Notes under the pieces: generated by a model
What the model was told of the DNA's origin: nothing
Databases searched by the model: none
Seen by the model: only the letters and a program-made list of their open reading frames with translations
In this document: positions 26,601-39,600 of the stretch, piece by piece
Layout: each line of letters opens with the position of its first letter
Numbering within the stretch: position 1 is the stretch's first letter
Translations under genes and position numbers: made by a program
DNA from: Acanthaster planci
Lineage: Eukaryota > Echinodermata > Asteroidea > Valvatida > Acanthasteridae
DNA length: 64,000 nucleotides
Assembly: GCF_001949145.1 (NCBI RefSeq)
Contig: NW_019091501.1
Location: 60,001 to 124,000, forward strand
Reading direction: 5' to 3'

Positions 26601-28130
26601 TCTACACACATCCACAGCCAAACGACTCAGTTCAGCAATTTATTGACACCTTGCGGATACCACCACAACTGAGCCCTGTCACCAACGATTTCCCGACCCG
26701 GGAGGACTTTCTCCGTATGCCGTCCATGGAAGGTGCGGATGCACAACGGATCGCATTTGGAGAAAGCAAACCCACCCACTCACCGGCCGTTGAGATACCG
26801 CTGACCCCTAGGAACAGACGGTCACTCTCCTACCCTTTTTATAAGGTAAACTGACCGACGCAACACCACTTTACGGGTTAATGTTGACAAGGTAATGTTT
26901 TTTACAACGAAAAGCAACTATGTTAAAAATGTGCAGAGATTGCAAGATGTTCAAGCGTCACTGTCGCCCGTGTTCTTTGACCAGTAGGCGTTTGTTTTAT
27001 CAGATAACACTGAACAGACTGTATAATGGGGCTTACACTGCTCCTTACAGTCGACAGTCATGAACACGCTTTAAGCCCCACTGCGGTGGTCTGACAAATC
27101 AATGTAGTGATTCATTGTTAATATTATTATTATTTTTTCGGAATTACAAAAATACTCATCACAATACAGAAAAACATGAATACAAACAGCAGGATAATAG
27201 GACAAACTAATGGTACATGCCAGAAAGAAAGAAAAGTTTACTTTAAAAATATAACCCAAAGGCCTCTTACTCCAATGCCATTAGTAAAACGAATGTAATA
27301 ATAATACCAATTTGAAAAGCACATGCAACTGAAACATTTCACATGGCACTGAAGAAGTTGAGAAAATCACGTATTATAATTTCCCACATGAGCAGTAAAT
27401 GCAAGGACTTATTAGATAGGTATGTTCTCATCGAAATCACACATAGGCCCTACAGATCTTTCTTCTCTGTTCTTTATACGAATTGAGTGTTCACAAGCAT
27501 GTCTCGCCGTCGCAACGGCGTTGGGCATTCAATGTACATGTATTTCCGTGGTTAACGCTGATGAGTTAATGTGCACGACTGATGATGAACTCCCACAATA
27601 ACTAATAAAAAGGAAACCTCTTTATGGGCTGTATTTTTCTGTCAGTTGAAACCTCTCTCTTGCAAGTTTGCTTGATCCGGTGGGAAGCTAACTGTTCAAA
27701 GTATTTATCTGCCAATAACACTGGTATTGGTGGGCGTTATTCCCAACCCTCACTGAGTAAATCCAGTGAATAATTTATATTTTTTTCTGCACAGAGATCG
27801 ATGGTTAGCTCTGAGGAGACTGTGCGGGCTTGCGAAGCACAGAGCGACTGGGTACAAATCACACGAGCGACTGCTTTGGAAAACGAGGAAGTCATCTTGG
27901 GGACTCGGCAATGGTTCTGGCAGACGACGTGTTTGGACGAAGGAGGTAAATGCTACGGGTTCATGGAAACGCCGCGCATGACGTCAAGCTGTAGACCCGT
28001 GTTCTCCTGGGTGGTTGCCTGGGCCCGGCCTGAGTCCGTCATGAACTACACATGGCGTTTTATTGCTCTGAAAACATGCTGCTCGTGTGCCGTCATCAAG
28101 GCGTCTTCAAATCTCCCGCTTGAAAAATAA
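14688..28130 (+). CDS. neurotrophin/Spätzle-like secreted cystine-knot ligand, gene 2
   Basis: Four exons: 14688-14751, 25997-26061, 26618-26845 and 27795-28130, giving 230 residues with consistent phases. The signal peptide is built from exons 1 and 2 and ends FAGA near residue 27. The pro-region holds the motif PSMEGADAQRIAF shared with gene 3, then the furin site RNRR (108-111), leaving a 119-residue mature chain, the size of mature NGF. A second basic pair KR follows at 119-120. The whole cystine-knot domain is in exon 4, with cysteines at 132, 165, 172, 185, 214, 215 and 217. RATALENEEV, QWFWQTTC and WRFIA align by eye with the NGF segments TATDIKGKEV, QYFFETKC and WRFIR. There is a sequon NYT at 203. 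The doubled cysteine in TCCSC resembles Spätzle rather than vertebrate neurotrophins. Exons 2-4 are secure. Exon 1 is 11.2 kb away and rests on phase, signal peptide and TATA box. An alternative inserts a 16-nt micro-exon (24059-24074) and starts exon 2 at 25968, also in phase. Confidence 0.82.
15510..15830. repeat. MITE-like element with CACTG inverted ends
   Basis: It begins CACTGTAAAAACCAACGCC and ends with the inverse …ACCTGTTTTTACAGTG. GTTAA/CGTTTT motifs are repeated through its 321 bp and there is no coding capacity. The CACTG terminus is seen in several DNA-transposon groups; the superfamily cannot be fixed and no clear target duplication is visible. A related element lies at 37043-37272. 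Confidence 0.6.
17475..17590. repeat. 16-18-bp minisatellite
   Basis: About seven imperfect tandem units of the form GTTGG-(variable)-GGGTCCAA. It lies within intron 1 of gene 2. The minus-strand open frames across it (repeating P-T-W-T) are repeat artefacts. Confidence 0.8.
17606..20090 (+). repeat. diverged direct repeat, copy A (two blocks)
   Basis: Two blocks, roughly 17606-17865 and 19519-20090, match in order the blocks at about 20985-21240 and 21378-21935. Shared landmarks are CTGCGCGTT…GGATTT, GT.TTCATGCAG, GCAGTGATGACTAA, GGCTTCCGTGCC and GAAACTGCAAAAACT. Here the blocks are separated by about 1.65 kb; in copy B by only about 140 bp. So copy A has an insertion or copy B a deletion. 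Borders are approximate. Confidence 0.55.
20985..21935 (+). repeat. diverged direct repeat, copy B
   Basis: Second copy of the segment described at 17606-20090, in the same orientation and about 2-3 kb downstream. It may be an old tandem duplication inside the intron or two insertions of one unrecognised repeat family. The short open frames in it are not conserved between the copies, so it appears noncoding. Confidence 0.55.
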
Positions 28131-28132
28131 AA
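28127..28132 (+). promoter_or_regulatory. AATAAA overlapping the stop codon of gene 2
   Basis: The TAA stop of gene 2 (28128-28130) lies inside an AATAAA hexamer. Use of this signal would give a 3' UTR of only 10-30 bases. No strong alternative is obvious in the next few hundred bases. Confidence 0.3.
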
Positions 28133-31100
28133 ACAGCATCGCGCCCACAACGGCTGAACAAGACCCGTTTTAACATGAAACTGACTGACCACGCCGTCTC
28201 CAAACCTAGTTAGCATTCCAGAGACAGACATCATTGAAACGATTGCAAAAATGTTTTTAAATGGATCCTTGTAAAGATTCGAACACGTGCATTATGCCAT
28301 ATATGCAGTTCCTTAATTTTCTGTTTTAATTCAAGTCAACGTTTTCGAATTGTAGTTGTCTCATTCACACGTTGACTAAATTAGTAAAGTCACTAAAACA
28401 ATGACTTAACTGAATTGATTTACTGGTGGGTAACGATGATGTATGTTGGCTGACTTTGGTTGATTGGCTGGTTTTGTTGGTTTTGAGTTTAATGGATGCG
28501 TGAAGGAGGTAAACACTTCCCGATGAATGCAAACCGTTTGGTAAAAAGTAAAATGATTTAGGTGTTCTAATATTCTGAATTATTTGAACTAGTTGGCGGT
28601 CGTTTATTGGCGTACGACAAGCATCACCGTACACACGGTAATCAAGCAATCCACTGAGGGTACCGGGAGACAACGGCAGCTTTTGTGTTGCTTTTCGTAG
28701 GTTTTGCAAATCCCTTCCTAGTGACAAATTTTTCCAAACGCTAAGCCTACATAAGTGCAATCACGTGCAATCGCCTTCGATACTCATGCACGCGCTTCAG
28801 GCAAACTTCACACAAATCTGTCTCTATCACTGAAATCGCAACACTGCGTACACTGATCGCTACACAAAACGCATCTCCCCGTGCTGCGATCTGTTTCCTC
28901 GAGTTGCAATTTTTCTATGGTCAGAATTTTTTTATTACTCCATAAATAAGCTGCTGGGGTCAACATTAGTTTTCATTCAGCTCAGAAGATGAATATTTAG
29001 CGTAATGAAACTTTGTTTACTTGCATTTATAGAAGTATAGCTAAACGCAGAAGAGGCTTGAAAACGGAGGCTTCAGAAGTTACTTTAATTTATGAAATGA
29101 ATGCCAAAAATATTTTTATTGACGGAAACATCTGGAGGCCACATTAGCCAACGCCTTGCCAGCAGTAATTTTTAAAATTGTAAAAATATTACATATTATA
29201 TATTACCAGATCATGATTGCGTGGAACAAATGGCATTCAAAATAGCCATTGGATTGTTTCATTATTAACGGTTACTTGGGTCGGTGTCGCAAATGGGTTA
29301 ATACGGGAAAACACTGAGGCGATGGCGGCTTTGAGGCTGTGACGGATAGCGTGACATGGTTGGTAGCAACAAAAGTAACTGGCGGCCGAAGTCATGTCAC
29401 AGAAGGAGGTGCTGCAGAAGTGGAGGAGGGTATGGTTTGGTGGTTCAATTATGACGGTGTGCAGGTGTGGATGGCCGAAGTGGCTGCACTTCGAATGATG
29501 GTTAGTGGTAGAGTGCTAGGGCGAGGGAAAGTGGTGGTGATAACCTGATAACGAAGATGAAAGTGGTGGTAGATTGCAACAGTGATATGAATCATGGAGA
29601 AAGGTTATTTTGCTGTCACTCAATCTGAAATGACGACACGAATGCATTTTAAAATCGACAATCCAATGAGCCGATTTTAATGAGGAAAATCAATAAAGCT
29701 TATAACTGCTAATTTAGACAAATCTGCAAGATGCACATTTTGCCGATGTGTTTTTCTCTTTTCTGCAAACCGTTTCATGCTTCACTCGGATTTCCCCTTT
29801 TGTATAGGGGAGGTATTGATGCACAGTCCACAAAGAGCAAATCCTACGATAATGCTATATTACTGCGAGACCGAAATCATCAAACCTCCCTTGATTGAGG
29901 AGTACGTGTTTCTCAAAGGTTCTATATATTTTTGTCCTACCAACAGTTAGGACAAAAATTGTAGAAAAAAGTCAATACTTAATTGGGAACGATTTATAAA
30001 AAAGAGAGCCATTACCAATTTTGGCTATGAACAATTATTGTCCATTCATACTCGTGTTTGGAGGATAACGTGTTCTAGTCATGTTATTAGCTTTGAAATG
30101 ATTAAATTATTCAAATTTAACAATTAAAAACGGTTGAAAAGATTTGGCAGCTTTTAAGAAATAGATACGAAATTTCATAATGTGTTAGTGAATTCTGGTA
30201 AAGTTTTGTGATACCATGGGATTCCATGTGTATAGGCAATTAATACGCATAAAAACATGCAATGGTATTTAATACTGTACATCAAAATAGGTTCAAAGAT
30301 TCTTGGCAATGGCTCATTTAAACCAAATCTGAATTTGAAACTGTCAAAAGTGCAACTCCAGGAAAACTTTACATTTCTGTAAATCTCTACGAAAAACTAT
30401 GAATACAAATTGAGATTGTGAGCAGTGAGTGAGCACCGCCTTGAGTTGCTGGGGGGAGAACCGAACACAAGTGTCAGCCCCTCGAAGTAACTGAGAGGAT
30501 TCCCCCTAGCAAGAAAAGACGTTAGGAAATGCCTCCTCTAGAAATGAAATAGCTACAAGTATGTTTTCCAACTCGCCATATTTATATCATTTTGTTTTTG
30601 GTCATGCACTGTGATTACTTTTCACGCCACACGTGGGCCATGGAAAAGAGTTGGTTGCCATTAATATGATTTAATACGCACGTCAGAAAACCCAAAGGTG
30701 CCGAGAAGTGAAATCAACTTCAGAAAAGAGACAGGGCTTTTTTGGACACAAAAGCAGTCGTTAAGTACCGTTGAGAATGTAGCAACCTGAAAGGGTTACC
30801 CACGAGAGCTTTTCATTTCTACCGTTTACCTTTGTCAGTTTCCCTCTGTGCCATCTCTCTCACCAAAAGGCAAGGCCATTTTACTTATTATTCAGGGGAT
30901 GGCGTTGAGTTGTTCTGATTATATCCAGTTCTTGCAGGAATAACAAAGAAACTTCAATACCATCACTCAATATATATATTTTTTAAGTAACAAGCTCTTT
31001 TGAAGTGTGAAAGATTAATCCACACCCTTACAGAGAAACGTTTCTTTGAAACAACACTGATTTCTCTAAAGAGATCTGCCCGAGCAATATGTTTTCACGA

Positions 31101-34100
31101 TCGATTTTATAGATAATTAACCGCTGCATATATACTGAGCCGCTACAAATGCTTAGACAAAACCAGTGGCAGACGCAGCGATTTATGAATTGACAATGGG
31201 CTGGGGGGGTTTCCAAACCACTTGATTTTCAAATATTACGGGCTCAAATGTCATAAACCTCCGTATTGTGTATTAACTTTTACACCGGTAGAACAGAAAT
31301 CGAATCAGGATTTTCGTATGCGCGTGACAAATAGATATATACTTACAGCGATCTTGAAATCAAACAACTAACACCTTGCCGTTCAAATTCCACTTTAAGT
31401 TGGCAAGACAAATGACAAACTCAAATCTTTCAGTTTTGTTTAACTTTTATGTTTAATCTGATCGGATTTGTGTGTGTGTGTGTTTTTGGTTTCAATAAAA
31501 ATGCCCACCTTCACAAATACCGGTAGTCCCCAAGTCCATCACCATTTTTGAAAAACAGCTCCAAAATTCATCACTTTTTTAGAAATACAAACCGCTATTC
31601 CCTTCAAAAGCACCCTTCTTTCAATTTTACAATCCACCGAGTTTGAATGTAAATCGTGATGTTGTCTGAGCAGGCTATTGTGGGCCTAGTTACTGGCTTC
31701 CTCCAATGTCATCACCAAAAACGCCCAAAGGTTTTGACTGCTGGTGAGAGCTAAAACAAACAACTAGAGAAATCTCAGCAGCATGGTGGCGCTGTTTCAA
31801 TTGTGGCACGAGGCTGAGAGGTTAGGCCGTTTGAGCAGGCTCGATCGTACTCCAGTAGGTGGTAGAGTTACCCCGTCACGAGGAGCAGACAACACCGTGC
31901 ACGCCACAGTAGATCATGATGTCGGGTTGCGGGCGTTTGATTTCATTTTTTGGTTGAAACGAGGGGGGGAATGCTTAGATGTGGCTGCGCCACTGGAGCG
32001 ACACATTTATCAACATGACGTGTGCACCTCACATCAGCCAATTTCCCTTCAAAGTTATCAGCTTATACTGAGCAACGATGTCATCAATTGTCGGTGATTG
32101 TGCATCAAAATTGTACGATATCGGTACCATAATATGTGACGATGCAGTTCGGAAACTCCCGTCACCAATTCACCATGTCCTTCTACAACATGGAATTCAG
32201 AGCTGGTGGAGTTGTCTCTGTACTTGACAGTCATTGAATGGGCTAGGAACCCGGGAGTGGACTGGCGCTTTAACAACTTAAAGATCCGTAATTTGTATGC
32301 ACGTTTGGCTTATGAGGGAGGTGACGCAGTCACGATGGTCAAGCTCATGACATTGTCCGACGCACCTGTGTTGGTTACAGTCTGCTTGCCGTCATGCAAT
32401 GTAAAAAAAAATTGTTAAATTATTTGATCAACTTTTTGTCCAACGTTTTACAGATCGTCAACCCCACCGACAGTTCAGTAACATGTGCATCATGCATATT
32501 GAGCACAATGGTTTCCCCAATTCTTGGTCAAATTTTGCTCTTCCAACAGTTGGGTAAAGTTGATTAAAATACCTAGACAAAAGTATTTTAACCAATGATT
32601 GAGCACGCCATTATTTAGATTTTCAGGTCAAACGTAGATCAACATTTAAGCGCAATTTTGGTTCATAATCCTATTTTTATCAGTAGTTGGGTACTGGATG
32701 GCCAAAAATAATCCAGTATTGTGCATGTTGCAAACTCTTGTCCATTGTTTACGTTGTCTTGAGCCATGTGTACCCTGTGTTGTCTCTTAACGTGGCATAA
32801 AGATGCAAAATGATTTTTTTCTTTTTCTGCAGCACAAGTTTTCTACAGTCAGGGTATGTGCCTGAATGTGACTGTAGTTGCCATTAAAGTAGATGTAGAG
32901 TGGATGGTAGCTTCAGATGGCCCGTCTGCGCTCAGGATGCAATATTTGGTGTGACGCTGTCAACGTTGGTTCTGTGTTTCATAGGCCATATATGTCTGCA
33001 AACTGCACTGACATGGACTGTTAAACACGTGTTCGTGCTTCTGAGTTGAGCTGCAACTATGGCAGGAGTTCTCACAAGCGACACTCTTTCGGTTAGTATA
33101 CAGGGTCACACCTGAGGTGCTGCTTGAGGCCAATGTCTCCGAGTGTTAGACGGGCTAGAATCACACTGTCTTAAGGTCTAAGCTCCACGAATTTACAGGT
33201 TCTGCCGAGGTTTTGTTTTCCCTCTAACTCTACAGTAAAGCATATTATTCAAAGGTTGTATTTTTCTTGCCCTTGCAAAATGTGGGGAATTTGTCCAAAA
33301 CTCCGTCACAATGTCTGGCATCGCTTTCGTCCGTCCACTAAGATCGAGGGTATTGAAGGTGTCCACAGCGGGTAGTCCTAGGACGGAGACAAACGTTTCA
33401 ACACGGACTATTTCATCCTTTGATTGACACCCATAGCAATCTCAAAGTTCTGAAAGTGTTGAAGAAACTCGGTCCAACTCAAAGACAGGTTGCCATTTAG
33501 ACGGCGCTGGTATGTTCAACCTGGCCATAACCATGAAGTCATCTGAGATCCGCGTTCATGTCAGTAGGAAAATCGATGGGGTTAGGCCTACCGGTGAAGT
33601 TACACACCATTTCTGTACCATTAGAGTTCCATTCATCACTCATCAAAATACATCTTTAATAAAATTGACGAACACGAAAAATGACAGGGAGACTGTGTGC
33701 ACCAAGCGTAGCCTTATATACAAACAATACCCTCCTTACTGCAATACAAGCTGCGAAAGCTGGCAGAGCAAATCACTATAAATAGAAACTTCAAAATCAC
33801 CAAAAACAGCTTTAGAGATTAAAATCGTAGCCCTATTATATCCTTCAGAAAAGGTTCTCTCTGGAGAAAACCCTATTAGAAATAAAAACAACCACCACTC
33901 TAGCAAGAACTGAGCTCAGCCTGTTGAATTCTGCAGGAAAATAGTATCTTGGGTCTACCAAAGGTTTAAGTACTTTCCTTCTTGTTGCCGTATACTGTCT
34001 TAACATTAAAGAACCCTAAGAGCCTCGAGCTGAACCAATTAAGAGAGGGCGCCATTTTCCTAGCAACGAGGGCTCCTTTGGTGAGAACAGCACTTCGCTA

Positions 34101-36431
34101 ATTCTCAAACGGGTATGAAATGCAAGCGTTACGGTCCCGTCACAACCGACAAAAAACACTTCCCACCAAACAGGCATGGTTATTTCCAACCCATCAGGGT
34201 GTACACTTCTGCCCGAGGCGGATAGGGTGTGTGTAATATCATATAGAAATAGGAGGGTTGAGACATGTTAGGGTTTTAAATAACAAATTTTTGTGGACGA
34301 TGGCATGAACACTAAATTACACGGTTGTTTGAACTGGGGCAAGGAGACCATTTTTAGCCATCAATAAGATATTCGGCACAGTTCTTTGCCGATTAATTAC
34401 GGTACTTGACCTATTCAAACTCGGGTACACTGAAATGATATTAACAGTTTACTCATTCCTGTTGATAGATATATAGCCCGCCACGTGTGTAAAATCGATA
34501 AAGGTCCCAACAGATTTGAAACATTTTTCCGGTATCATGATAAATGATAGCTCCTATTTTATGAACTCTATTATTTCTATACATACTCCATACATCACAA
34601 TCACCAACGCCATGCGAAGTATTAATGAGTCCTAATTTTATTGAGTCAGAATTTCACTCAAATACTCACTTCAGTTTATAGGAAATTATCAGATGATATA
34701 TCTTTCCCTATATATAAATTAAGAGCAATGTCTTATGTAAGTCTTGTAATAGTCATCACAATCCAACTACATGTACAAGCGCTCACCAGCAAAGGCAATT
34801 AAAATGGTCACAGGTCAATTACAACGTCAATAACAAGCCAATGTCCCATCGTTTTTCATGTCGAATCACTTATAATGACACAAGCTAATCACATACATTT
34901 AGTTAATAATGGCAAATTTATTACAAGTCAAATCACAATCCAAGCCATAATATAGGTTTTCCGGAAAATTTCCTTTATTTCGTTCAAATTTAATACACGA
35001 TGAAATCAAATTCCTCTCGAGAAAACTGGAACGCACAAATGCTATAGTGAATTTAGTCGATGACCATTCCGACTGATGATTGATCTTTTTCAACATTTGT
35101 CAGTTTATATCATCAGATTTTATTGGTATTCGTCTCTCCTGATGATCATACACGTGATGAATTAAATCAGTCCTTTTTTATCAAGAGTGTTTCCGTCAAG
35201 TTCATGGTGTGCACTCATGGACATACGTTTGCCGTACGGTGTTTTGCGCGACAAGAAAATTAACCATCCGAAGGACAGAAAAACTGATTGGACTGTGTGT
35301 GAAAAATGTGTTTGCTTTTCATAGGCCTGCTGCTCACTTGCACGAAATGGAAGTACAAAGTTCATTTGTATAAAGGCCTTACTTATTAAACTAGACACTC
35401 AAATAGAAAGAAAATGTGTTAAAAATGATTTCTGTCACTTTTTTACATACTCTACGCATACGCATGCTTTGACCAATACAGGAACCAAATTCAGGTGGTA
35501 AATGCAGCCAATCATCTTCCGAAAATGAAGGCACCCTGTCACTGTAAATTTACATCTTTGACGGATGTCAGTTATACCGAAATCTTCCATACGTATCCAT
35601 GAAATGTGACATCGACAGTGCCCTAAAATTATGGAAAGTGGTGTTAGCCGGGTACAAGAAGACACATGCCCGGAAGACACGGCGAGTATTCACACTGCCC
35701 ACTGGGTCAGCCACACATGTCAGCGATACAGAATTTGATACCACCCAGCAGCACTGGATGATTGTAGAACCTTGCACTGAAACCATCCACTTGTATTGAT
35801 TCCATCTCACTTTTTTGTAGTGTCCTTTAACAGACTTACGGTTCACTGATGTAAATTACAGAAACGAGCACTAGCACAAAAACACACAGCTTGCTGTGCG
35901 TATCATTAAACCACCCCGACAGCAACAAGAGAACACCAAACAGACAACAAAAAACAGCAAACAGATCGTGAATTAAGAAATGAAAATTCCTGGAAGGGTA
36001 CTGCATACCTGCCATCTCAATTTTAAAATGAACAGAATATGACTTTTGTTGGGACCAGCTGTTTCACCTGTCAAATGTTTCACCTGTTCATTTCCCCGTT
36101 TGATTAGACTGATGTTTTACGAACAAATAACGAAATTTATTTACCAAAATATACGCTTCCTTTCTGTAGCCTGACTTCCCTCAAATCACAAATCTGAGAA
36201 ATCAGCTCTTGTCAAGAGCAATATTAAGAATATCTAAACATACCAAGAATGTCTTGCATAATATCCAATTTACGCTATTTGTTCTTTGATATAAAAGTGG
36301 AATGAATTATTACTTAACTTTTCCCATGTTTTCTTCCCCGTGGGTAGTCGTTCTTTCATCCGCCCACACAGAGTAATACTACCTTGTAAAAAAATGTTCT
36401 CCAGTCTGCATTTCCACTGGAATATTTGAGG
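28131..36431. other. intergenic DNA between genes 2 and 3
   Basis: No gene recognised in 8.3 kb. It contains a G-rich, GTG/GGT-biased patch (about 29330-29580), a 12-bp-stem hairpin (29921-29965) and a short TG run near 31470. The largest open frames (minus strand 28365-28760, 131 codons; plus strand 31783-32097, 104 codons) have no recognisable motif or splice context and are probably chance. Confidence 0.5.
29921..29965. repeat. hairpin with 12-bp perfect stem
   Basis: ATTTTTGTCCTA (29928-29939), an 8-base loop, then TAGGACAAAAAT (29948-29959). The pairing extends imperfectly to TCTA/TAGA at the outer ends. Function unknown. Confidence 0.55.
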
Positions 36432-36440
36432 TATATAAAG
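36432..36440 (+). promoter_or_regulatory. TATA box of cystine-knot ligand gene 3
   Basis: TATATAAAG, identical over nine bases to the TATA box of gene 1. It lies 211 bp before the first in-frame ATG (36643) and 253 bp before the second candidate start (36685). A 12-codon upstream open frame (36514-36552) lies in the predicted leader and could lower translation. Confidence 0.65.
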
Positions 36441-36642
36441 AAAGGCCCTCTTCATTTACCATTTGTATTGGATGACAGTTATCTAGCGTGGAATCTGCGT
36501 GCAGTGTCTTGCGATGGCGAATACACGCAGCCTGTTGGCACGTGCTGTTTAACAGAACCGAACTCGGCGCTCTTCACTGCAAACCGTAACACTATATTTC
36601 TCCCTAGACGCACGTAACAGCTGGGACGATTTGCTGTCCGAA

Positions 36643-39600
36643 ATGTGTATGAGGGCTGTGAGTCCATTAATACCTTTATCACTAATGGGGGATTTCAAGA
36701 CGGGCGCTCAGACCAAGGGAGTTTCAGCTGTTGTCTTTCTTTTGATAGCAGGTAAGTAGTTTAATTCTAAATCTATGCGCTGAGTTGGTGATTGGAAATT
36801 TTCGATTTGTCTTTGGCTGTTCTTTTACATCACTCAAAGACATTAACTGCAGTATTACTACTTACATACCAAAATTTAACTTACCAAAGTTCTAGATGAC
36901 GGGGTTTATTTTCTGAGTCAGACTTCAAAATTTGCTTTGCTTACTGTATTTGAAAGGGATACATCAACGAAAACGAGCACAAAAATTGTGAAAATAGAAG
37001 GGAAATCGGAATTACCTAATTTGGAACATTGAACTTTGTTTCACACTGCACAAACCGGGGTGTTAAATTTAAACGGGAACTACACCAACACCTTTCACTG
37101 GTATTAAAACTTTTGGTGTTATTTAGTGTTACTTTTAACACTCTCCAGTGCACTCACAACACTTACAGATGTGCAAAGTTGTACAAGCAGTGTTAAACGA
37201 ACACGTACCTTACGGTGTGGTCATCTGAAAACACAAAAAGTGTTGATTTTAACACTGCAGTTTTTGCAGTGTATTTACTGTTCATATTCTATGGTGGTCT
37301 AGTGCTAAAGACTTCAAAAAAAGGCTTTGAGTTACGTTGAATTTACGCCAATTACGGCCTACAAGGTTAATAAGGCGTGCCGATTATTTCAATCAACCTC
37401 TAATATCCAATCATTTCGATCGACAAAAGCCCACGATGAACCCACTAGTCCATTCGAATCAACGAGCAAAAACTACGGAGAAATCAACCTATAAATACAT
37501 CAACGAATTTAATTAGTCGAGGCTAATGAATGTACCTGCATACCTCGCCAAAATATTTACCTTGTTTTCCTTCCGTAACACAGAATTCTACTCAGATGGC
37601 TACTACGTTTCTAAAAAAACGTCCCTAATATGTTGAATGCTGCTTATGATCAAGCATCTTTACCAGCCTAACCTTGAATTAGGCGAACAATGGACGATAA
37701 CAAGCACAAAAACACAAATATAACAAAGGACAGCATTTTGCATTCAAAGTTATGACCTATGATTTACCGGTATGTAACGTCTTTGCTCCCAGGTCCATCC
37801 AAGAGAAAACCAGTTGAACAGAAAATTGTTCATATCATTCTATCGCAGACAACTTGAATAAAGGTTGATTAAACGATTGTGCCACTTTTTATACTGCAAG
37901 TGTCATAATGTAATAACTCTGACATTGTGTACATTATATTTGAATAAAATAAGGTACATCATTTAGCAAGTAAATAAACCATAACGTAAAGAGGGGTGAC
38001 AGTTGTAAGGGGATTAAAGAAACGAGATGTACAAACTCAAATTTGCTGGGTTGGGACCTGTGCTCAGCCCATATTGAGTGAATAAAGAAGTTGTATATTT
38101 ACTATTCCCCCAAAAACTGGATATACTGAGTGTCGTGTGCCCGCAAAAAGGAGTAAGCGCGCTTACCATCTTTTGCAGGGAAGAATGATCACAGCAGAAA
38201 AAGTGTTCCCTGCAAATGGCAGTAAGAAACACATGCTCTTTATTTAGTAAAAAGGGATAAAAAAAAATTTACTGCAAAAAAACACAGGCTGTACAGTAAC
38301 CATCCTTTGAACAAGTTATTAAACGACTTGGATTTTTTTTTTTGGCAACGAAATCTGTATATTTCAATCAAATAAAACAGTTTCATATACGTACGTCCTT
38401 TTGCCGGGAAAGGTTTTTTGGCAGTGATCATGCTTCCCAGCAAACGATCGTTAGCGTTTATGCCCTTCTACCAAGAACACCACTTGTTCTGTGTTATAAC
38501 CACATCAAATCTGACAACTGACATATAGCCGAGTATCCGGTTTCAGTTTTTCTTGGTGTGACAAACTACGTTTTAACGCGAACGGAATAATTGATTGGTA
38601 ATCAAAAGTATTTTAGAGGCTTGCAATTATGTTGATATTAGTGTTTGAATGGAACGAGGCGGCAAAATATCTTATTCGATCCGCCCCAAATACACAAACA
38701 CGAAATATAAGCGCCGTCTCTTTATTTCGATTACCGAGGCTTTTGTTTCCTGTGATATTTTCGAAAGAAACTGGCCTACGGGCTTCTTACGGTTTAAAGC
38801 GTTAGGTTACAAAATCCTATTATTTATTTGCCGTCCTGAAATTAGTGTATATGTTGTGTGACACAAATAAAAATGTCAAAAACACAGCTTAATCATTGAT
38901 ATGACAGTTTCAATATAGGTTGGAGTTATTTTCATTTGTGCAGTAATACTAGGGAAGACGGGCGTGGAAGCTAGGGTAGCACAGCAAAAATCAGAGGTAC
39001 GTGACTTACAAGTTCATTTTAGTTTGTTAAAGACCAATCGAGAAGCCAGTCAATATGTTTGGATCCATTCAGGGAATCAAAATAGGGATTGCACATATTT
39101 ACCGAGCCTGTATTTCGGATAGGTGAAATGGAAGTTAATTTTCAAAACCACCTTTGTCCTACGAATCAACAACGACTTATTTCTGAGCAACCGACGTTAA
39201 CGATATTTAAAAAGTTACTGTCTTCAAAGTACATGTATTGCTTTTTCTAAGGAAATTTACACGATTGTTCCAAGACAGGATTGTTTTTCTCCAACGAATT
39301 CGATCTTTTTTCACAGAACGTCGTCAATATAAATAATTTCAAAGCTAAGTTTACTTCCAAAGAGATAAAAATAAAACACATTTAAATTTCTGAAAACAAA
39401 GTATCTTTGATGGGATCACAGCTTTTAAGTTAAATTTAAATTGGATGAAATTCTTATTGTATCAGAGTACCTTGAAAACGGTATATTTCTGAGAAGAGAT
39501 GGAAAATGAATCAGTGATGTTGATTTCGTGTTTGCAGCCATTTTTTGATATTCTAGATGTACCACCGGAATTAAGGAGCATTCCAGAGAAGCCTACACTG

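Noticed and set aside
28365-28760. 131-codon minus-strand frame after gene 2
   Set aside because: No domain, no splice context and no neighbouring exons.
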